The notes under the pieces were generated by a model. The model worked only from the letters and a program-made list of their open reading frames with translations, was not told the DNA's origin and made no database searches. The translations under genes and the position numbers were made by a program. A stretch of DNA of 30,597 nt from a virus. The number at the start of each line of letters is the position of its first letter. Position 1 is the stretch's first letter. Positions 30,136 through 30,597 of the stretch are shown here, in pieces. Location of the stretch: the IMG/VR virus record IMGVR_UViG_3300008267_000229, positions 1-30,597 of that record; one strand, 5' to 3'.

Positions 30136-30509
30136 GCGCCACTACCCGCGAGGCGCACGACCTTCCCGCCGCGCCGCAGGTCGATCGCATCCTCGAGGCG
30201 CTCCAGATGCTGCGCCGGCATCGAGGCCACCGCTTGCACGATGATCCCGAGGAGCTGCTCGTCGCTCATCGAGTCGTCGGGACTCGCTGCCTTCGCGATC
30301 TCCTCATCCAGCACACGCCGCGTCTCCAGCGCACGCAACTTCAACGACCCGACCGCTTGCCACGATCCAGCCTCGTTCGCGTCGATTACTGCCTGTTCGA
30401 GCTGGCGCAGCGAGGCGCGCAAGTAGTCCACGTAGGACGAGGTCACGCAGTCATCGGCGGTCATCGCTGCGCGAGGCTTCTGCTTGGGAGGCTTCCCTCG
30501 GATCGGCAT
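30132..30509 (-). CDS. Putative terminase small subunit
   Basis: A 125-residue protein starting MPIRGKPPKQKPRAAMTADD. The N-terminus is basic, then come helices (YVDYLRASLRQLEQAVIDAN, VGSLKLRALETRRVLDEEIA) that could form the oligomerising coil, and a C-terminal helix HLERLEDAIDLRRGG. No DNA-binding motif is obvious, so the name rests mainly on its overlap with the large terminase. GGAG stands eight bases before ATG 30509. It is the first gene of the late operon. Confidence 0.7.
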   Translation of the reverse strand: MPIRGKPPKQKPRAAMTADDCVTSSYVDYLRASLRQLEQAVIDANEAGSWQAVGSLKLRALETRRVLDEEIAKAASPDDSMSDEQLLGIIVQAVASMPAQHLERLEDAIDLRRGGKVVRLAGSGA

Positions 30510-30597
30510 GGTGGGCTCCTTCTGCTTCGGGCGTATCGCGCCCTTGAACAGGGGTTCAAGTTTTGGGAGAGCGAGAGAAGGACGAGGGGCTGGCGCG
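30510..30597. promoter_or_regulatory. Late-operon control region and palindrome
   Basis: CTTGAAC (30543-30549) and GTTCAAG (30554-30560) form a perfect 7-bp dyad with AGGG between. In leftward sense TTGAAC (30559-30554) could be a -35, with GATACG (30537-30532) after 16 bases as a weak -10. GGGCG/CGCCC at 30529-30543 could form a small stem before the TerS ribosome-binding site. It lies between the right end and the first late gene, the right place for late control and for a packaging site. Confidence 0.45.
30587..30597. repeat. Right copy of 11-bp terminal direct repeat
   Basis: GGGCTGGCGCG, identical to bases 1-11. See the left copy for interpretation. The neighbouring 20 bases on the left are purine-rich (GAGAGAAGGACGAG), which could be part of a terminase recognition site. 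Confidence 0.7.

Noticed and set aside
1-30597. CRISPR arrays, tRNA or rRNA genes, IS elements, integrase and attachment sites
   Set aside because: No regular spacer array, no cloverleaf or CCA-type ends noticed, no transposase or recombinase motifs on either strand.

Overview
The window looks like an essentially complete genome of a small tailed phage, siphovirus-like, of about 30.6 kb with high GC. It carries a terminase, portal, scaffold, capsid, tail-tube, tape-measure, tail-tip and lysis module together with its own replication genes. Genes are packed with ATGA-type overlaps and nearly all have a Shine-Dalgarno (SD) sequence. I see no integrase, tRNA, rRNA, IS element or CRISPR array. 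The host cannot be named from the sequence. The first and last 11 bases are identical (GGGCTGGCGCG), and the end lies just upstream of the small-terminase candidate. That fits cohesive (cos) ends or a circular map, so the window is probably one whole genome unit.

Layout: (1) A leftward early/replication operon runs from 5206 down to 44: small regulators, a RuvC-like resolvase, a zinc-ribbon protein, two small ribbon-helix-helix-like proteins, a Prim-Pol/D5 primase-helicase, and a YozE-like protein. Between the last two genes lies a striking, exactly symmetric array of eight GGACA iterons (348-571), a strong candidate replication origin. (2) A rightward early operon runs from 5295 to 8437: an unknown protein, a tiny membrane protein, an ERF single-strand annealing protein with a zinc ribbon, a Gp157-like protein, a winged-helix protein, a coiled-coil protein and a zinc ribbon. 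The two early operons diverge from one compact promoter region (5207-5297). It is built as an inverted duplication around the palindrome GTCAACGCACGTTGAC, which carries the -35 boxes of both promoters; the rightward transcript looks leaderless. (3) A leftward late operon runs from 30509 to 8412: terminase small and large, portal, a conserved small protein, scaffold, major capsid protein, connector genes, tail terminator, tail tube, frameshifted tail chaperones, tape measure, a giant sialidase-propeller-like tail protein, a tail hub-like protein, fibre-type proteins, a holin candidate, an M15 endolysin, a polyglycine adhesin candidate and a membrane/coiled-coil protein. It converges on the rightward operon with a 26-bp overlap of stop regions.

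How the parts fit: the primase-helicase probably opens and primes at the iteron origin next to its own gene, ERF anneals strands and RuvC resolves the branched DNA for packaging by the terminase. The late operon is probably tuned by hairpins: the major capsid and tail-tube genes are each followed by a hairpin with the same stem arms, at the same distance from the next start codon. This would let the two most abundant virion proteins be made in excess of the genes behind them.

Several items are easy to miss: a 49-codon gene at 23715-23864, a -1 frameshift fusion of the tail chaperones, a hairpin that would hide the ribosome-binding site of a ribbon-helix-helix gene, and GTG starts on the large terminase and on a portal-linked gene. 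All functional names come from motif recognition by eye; no database search was run.
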